A stretch of DNA of 8,713 nucleotides. It comes from Campylobacteraceae bacterium. Lineage in GTDB: Bacteria > Campylobacterota > Campylobacteria > Campylobacterales > Campylobacteraceae. How positions within the stretch are numbered: the stretch's first letter is position 1; every line of letters begins with the position of its first letter. Both the position numbers and the translations under genes were made by a program. The notes under the pieces were generated by a model. That model saw nothing but the letters and a program-made list of their open reading frames with translations. It was not told the DNA's origin and made no database searches. Shown here piece by piece: positions 6,766 through 8,713 of the stretch. The stretch lies in the NCBI GenBank assembly GCA_031259875.1, contig JAIRKW010000120.1, forward strand, positions 1 through 8,713, given 5' to 3'.

Positions 6766-7744
6766 GTATCATTACTCCCACAGAAAGTCCGGCAGATGTT
6801 CCCAAAAGCATAATTTTATCGCCTCTTTTAACTTTTCCTTCATCAATGGCTATCTTAAGAGCCAACGGAATAGACGCGGCGACATTATTTCCATAATTTT
6901 GTATTATATACATCATTTTTTCTTCAGGGATATTTAACTTTGACTGTATTAATTTCATAGATAACATGCTGGCTTGATGTGGTATAACCATCTTTATATC
7001 TTTCATGCCAATACCTGCGCAGGATAAAGATTCTTCCATCATGTTAGTCAAAATCTTTGCTGCAACTTTATAAATACTTTTACCGTTCATGTCAAACAGG
7101 AAATCGTTTTTATTATCTTCGCGATACTGCTTTACGGATAAGCCTACCGTTCCGCCTCTTACTCTGGCAAATTCCAAACCTTCGGGAAAAGTATCAAAGC
7201 CAAAAGATAATACTTTTGATGTTTCTGTGTCTTGCGCTCTGCTTACAACTGCAGCTACAGCCAAATCGCCGAAAAGCGGCGCACTTTCTTTTTGCTCCCA
7301 ATTCAATGCAAGAGAAGCATGCTCCGAAGAAATAATAAGAATATTTTTATATCTTTTGCTGTTTATCATGCAAATTGCGCTATCCAGCGCCGTTACAAAA
7401 CTTAAGCAGGTTGAATCTATATCGAAACAACCCATTTTGTGTTTTGCGCCAAGCGCTCTTTTGTAAAAAGAGGCTGTGCATGGTATAGGTTGAAATTTGC
7501 TTGCGGACGCGGAAAGTAGACAATCCATATCTTCTAAATGCAAATTAGCATTTTTTAAGGCGTCTTGTGCCGCCCAAACACCCGCCTGTATCATATTTTC
7601 CGACGAATAATAAGGCCTCTCTTTTATACCTGTATGTTCCTCTATCCAACCCAAAGGCAGACCATGTATATTTTCAAGTTCCAATGAAGAGACTTTATTT
7701 TTAGGTATATAGGCACCTAAGGAGTTTATTTTTATATTAAGCAT
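6755..7744 (-). CDS. Beta-ketoacyl synthase III (FabH/OleA-like), first gene of the operon
   Basis: A 329-residue thiolase-superfamily enzyme of the KAS III type, which makes a carbon-carbon bond between an acyl thioester and a second acyl unit. The catalytic triad is present: C113 in DSTCLSF, H256 in IPHQAS and N286 in YGNNVAASIP. The arginine-containing WIEEHTGIKER (33-43) and a glycine-rich C-terminal GTSAG are also family features. PHQAS and GNN differ from the housekeeping FabH motifs PHQAN and GNT, and the gene sits with tailoring enzymes. I therefore read it as a specialised enzyme (OleA, or a secondary-metabolite KAS III) rather than the FabH of primary fatty acid synthesis. I chose ATG 7744 over the adjacent TTG 7747 because the AGGAGG site is 4 nt from the ATG but only 1 nt from the TTG. 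The operon appears to start here. Confidence 0.88.
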   Translation of the reverse strand: MLNIKINSLGAYIPKNKVSSLELENIHGLPLGWIEEHTGIKERPYYSSENMIQAGVWAAQDALKNANLHLEDMDCLLSASASKFQPIPCTASFYKRALGAKHKMGCFDIDSTCLSFVTALDSAICMINSKRYKNILIISSEHASLALNWEQKESAPLFGDLAVAAVVSRAQDTETSKVLSFGFDTFPEGLEFARVRGGTVGLSVKQYREDNKNDFLFDMNGKSIYKVAAKILTNMMEESLSCAGIGMKDIKMVIPHQASMLSMKLIQSKLNIPEEKMMYIIQNYGNNVAASIPLALKIAIDEGKVKRGDKIMLLGTSAGLSVGVMILEY

Positions 7745-7748
7745 CAAA

Positions 7749-7754
7749 CCTCCT
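7749..7754 (-). promoter_or_regulatory. Strong Shine-Dalgarno sequence (AGGAGG) of the six-gene operon
   Basis: On the minus strand AGGAGG is followed by TTTG and then the ATG of the KAS III gene. The match to the anti-Shine-Dalgarno sequence is full, and the short spacing decides for the ATG over the TTG directly before it. Confidence 0.8.
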
Positions 7755-7768
7755 GCTCGTTTATATAT

Positions 7769-7783
7769 TTTAAACTTTATATA
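7769..7783 (-). promoter_or_regulatory. Candidate -10 region of the six-gene operon
   Basis: The minus strand reads TATATAAAG here, about 30 nt upstream of the Shine-Dalgarno sequence, with long A/T tracts further upstream (about 7790-7900). Campylobacter sigma-70 promoters rely on the -10 box and upstream AT tracts more than on a -35 box, so this is plausible. The whole region is so AT-rich that other positions would serve as well. Confidence 0.25.
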
Positions 7784-8015
7784 ATATTAGATATTAAAAT
7801 ATTTTGTTATTATTGCATAAGTTTTATTAAAATAAATTTAGTTATTTTTTTATTAAAGTAAGCTTATACTTAATATTTTATAATATATATTATAATTTAG
7901 GTTTCTACAAGACTTATAGAAGCTATATAAATTAATAAAATTTATCTTTTACGGTTACTATAATTTGTAAGGGCTTTAAAAATAAGCAATGCTTGACAGC
8001 AGTAGAGGATAAATC
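7784..8015. other. AT-rich non-coding stretch upstream of the operon
   Basis: No reading frame of useful length is present on either strand, and I see no tRNA or rRNA. The composition is extremely AT-rich up to about 7950. The stretch contains a perfect 18-bp palindrome (7878-7895) and a short inverted repeat, TTCTA with TAGAA (about 7903-7920). It probably holds operon promoter or control sequence next to decayed DNA. Confidence 0.5.
7878..7895. repeat. Perfect 18-bp AT-only palindrome
   Basis: TTATAATATATATTATAA equals its own reverse complement and contains TATAAT on both strands. It could be a bidirectional -10 element or an operator about 135 bp upstream of the KAS III start. In a run of almost pure A/T it could also arise by chance. 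Confidence 0.35.
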
Positions 8016-8038
8016 ATGAATAATCTTTAAAAGTATAA

Positions 8039-8317
8039 AATTTCATAGCCAAAGATAATAAAGAAAAAGGCATCAAACGTAAAAACATCTATGTTGATTG
8101 GTGGCAATGCAAATTTGCAGCATCGCTGTTATTAAAAAATCTCGTATTTTATTAATATCAGTCTGTGAGTTTAAGGTTGGTCGATTTTAACTGGCGGACA
8201 GAGATGGATACTGTTGCCTATTTCTATAAAAAGCCCATAAATACGTTATTTAATCACTTTAAGGTTTGTATAGGCGTCCTTTTTAGTTATGAAATTTGTT
8301 TTTTTAAGACGCAATAG
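8039..8317 (+). pseudogene. Possible decayed reading frame, unrecognised
   Basis: One frame runs for about 93 codons with a single internal stop (TAA at 8153-8155). The translation looks more protein-like than random AT-rich DNA, for example KEKGIKRKNIYVDWWQCKF before the stop and FNWRTEMDTVAYFYKKPINT after it. Just upstream is AGAGGA followed at 8 nt by an ATG (8016), but that frame ends after four codons (MNNL), as though the original start had been disconnected by frameshift. I recognise no family. The alternative is non-coding DNA that is open by chance. Confidence 0.25.
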
Positions 8318-8350
8318 ACATTCAAAATCTATTCTCAATAGAGGTTTCAG

Positions 8351-8536
8351 ATGAGGCTGTTTGATGATAAAATGGAGCATTTAAATGGTGAAAGCAAAAA
8401 TGATGATGAAAGTGTCAAAGAGGTAGCAGTAAAACAATCAGAGAAAGATAAAGATGAGATTGAGGCTACTAATTTTATGCTAATAGGCTTCTGTGGTGTA
8501 ATCGTAAACGATTATGGTAGATGTATGCAAAATTGA
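8351..8536 (+). CDS. Small hypothetical protein of 61 residues, doubtful
   Basis: An ATG with a GAGG site 6 nt upstream opens a 61-codon frame that ends 17 bp before a good intrinsic terminator. The N-terminal two thirds is highly charged (rich in D, E and K). The last 20 residues are more hydrophobic, with NFMLIGFCGVIV and a final cysteine. There is no signal peptide at the N-terminus and no recognisable motif. The combination of ribosome site, stop and terminator makes a real small gene possible. The surrounding decayed DNA makes a gene remnant equally possible. Confidence 0.35.
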   Translation: MRLFDDKMEHLNGESKNDDESVKEVAVKQSEKDKDEIEATNFMLIGFCGVIVNDYGRCMQN

Positions 8537-8553
8537 GGAGATGTTTCTTACTG

Positions 8554-8585
8554 AAAGCATTCGTTAAAATTAACGGGTGCTTTTT
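8554..8585 (+). terminator. Rho-independent terminator
   Basis: AAAGCA (8554-8559) pairs with TGCTTT (8578-8583), two G-U wobbles continue the stem (8560-8561 with 8576-8577), and CGTTAA (8562-8567) pairs with TTAACG (8570-8575). This leaves a 2-nt loop, or 4 nt if the last A-T pair opens. A run of five T (8581-8585) follows on the plus strand. It would end transcripts from the small 61-codon frame and insulate the antitoxin promoter. Confidence 0.75.
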
Positions 8586-8604
8586 ACTCAATCCATTTTA
8601 AGCA

Positions 8605-8626
8605 TATGTACGCCATAATGTACATA
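8605..8626. promoter_or_regulatory. Paired TGTACA-type operator of the toxin-antitoxin operon
   Basis: TATGTAC (8605-8611) and GTACATA (8620-8626) form a perfect 7-bp inverted repeat around an 8-bp spacer. The same sequence can be read as two TGTACA-like cores, TGTACG (8607-8612) and TGTACA (8619-8624), with centres 12 bp apart. E. coli YefM-YoeB binds palindromes with a TGTACA core, so this fits autoregulation by a Phd/YefM-family complex. A CATAAT (8614-8619) lying between the cores could be the -10 box. Confidence 0.6.
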
Positions 8627-8632
8627 AATATT

Positions 8633-8638
8633 AAGGAG
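8633..8638 (+). promoter_or_regulatory. Shine-Dalgarno sequence of the antitoxin gene
   Basis: AAGGAG stands 6 nt before the GTG at 8645, an ideal distance, and fixes that GTG as the start codon. Confidence 0.75.
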
Positions 8639-8644
8639 TAAAAA

Positions 8645-8713
8645 GTGGTAAGCGTAAATATTACAAATTTCAGAAAATCTATTTTTAGCATACTTGAACA
8701 GACTATCAAACAC
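8645..8713 (+). CDS. Phd/YefM-family antitoxin, first 23 codons (3' end outside the window)
   Basis: The frame begins with GTG and runs open to the window edge, giving VSVNITNFRKSIFSILEQTIKH after the start. This has the pattern of a Phd/YefM antitoxin N-terminus: a short beta strand, then N/E-x-R-x-x-x/I, then a helix leading to the DNA-binding fold. The family neutralises a toxin of the RelE/YoeB or Doc type encoded just downstream, and binds its own promoter. The Shine-Dalgarno site and the paired operator directly upstream support this reading. The partner toxin should lie just outside the window. Because only 23 residues are visible, the family call is likely rather than certain. Confidence 0.68.
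   Translation, partial: MVSVNITNFRKSIFSILEQTIKH

Noticed and set aside
8108..8119. TGCAAATTTGCA palindrome as an operator
   Set aside because: It is a single isolated 12-bp palindrome inside a possible decayed frame, with no promoter or gene start beside it.
8541..8567. Eight-codon ATG frame (MFLTESIR) right after GAGGAG, as a leader peptide
   Set aside because: There is no spacing between the ribosome-site-like sequence and the ATG, and the frame runs into the terminator stem without codons that suggest attenuation.
7748..8713. CRISPR array, tRNA or rRNA in the gene-poor right flank
   Set aside because: No regularly spaced repeats, tRNA cloverleaf or rRNA-like sequence could be found by eye.

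Overview
The window looks like a chromosomal segment of a Campylobacterota bacterium, probably Campylobacter or a close relative. The evidence is the AT-rich composition, the overlapping glmM-lspA pair (an arrangement known from Campylobacter and Helicobacter), and the GlmM phosphate-loop wording RYSGTEN that I associate with this group. This is inference from content, not a species identification.

Left flank (1-1465, + strand): core genome. It holds the 3' three quarters of glmM (phosphoglucosamine mutase, cut by the window edge), overlapped by 8 nt by a complete lspA (lipoprotein signal peptidase).

Centre (1514-7744, - strand): a compact six-gene operon, convergent with lspA and read from right to left. 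The order of transcription is a FabH-like ketoacyl synthase III, an ATP-grasp ligase with a TTG start, an NAD(P)-dependent extended SDR of the 3-beta-HSD/OleD type, a metallo-beta-lactamase-fold hydrolase with a GTG start, a coenzyme F390 synthetase/PaaK-like adenylate-forming enzyme, and a GNAT/FemAB-like acyltransferase. All junctions overlap or abut (11, 4, 14, 0 and 4 nt), so the six proteins are probably translated as one pathway. The logic is condensation of acyl chains, keto reduction, carboxylate activation, ester or lactone hydrolysis, ATP-dependent ligation and acyl transfer. This is a biosynthetic cluster for a fatty-acid-derived small molecule or lipid whose product I cannot name. 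It partly parallels the OleABCD long-chain olefin/beta-lactone pathway, with an MBL hydrolase where OleB would be and with ATP-grasp and GNAT steps added. No acyl carrier protein, phosphopantetheinyl transferase, transporter or regulator gene is visible in the window.

Right flank (7745-8713): about 600 bp of very AT-rich DNA without an intact gene. It contains the presumed operon promoter and what may be a decayed reading frame. A doubtful 61-codon ORF follows, closed by a good intrinsic terminator. At the edge is the first 23 codons of a Phd/YefM-like antitoxin, preceded by a strong Shine-Dalgarno sequence and a paired TGTACA-type operator. The decayed DNA and the toxin-antitoxin start suggest that the operon lies in an accessory, possibly transferred, segment downstream of lspA.
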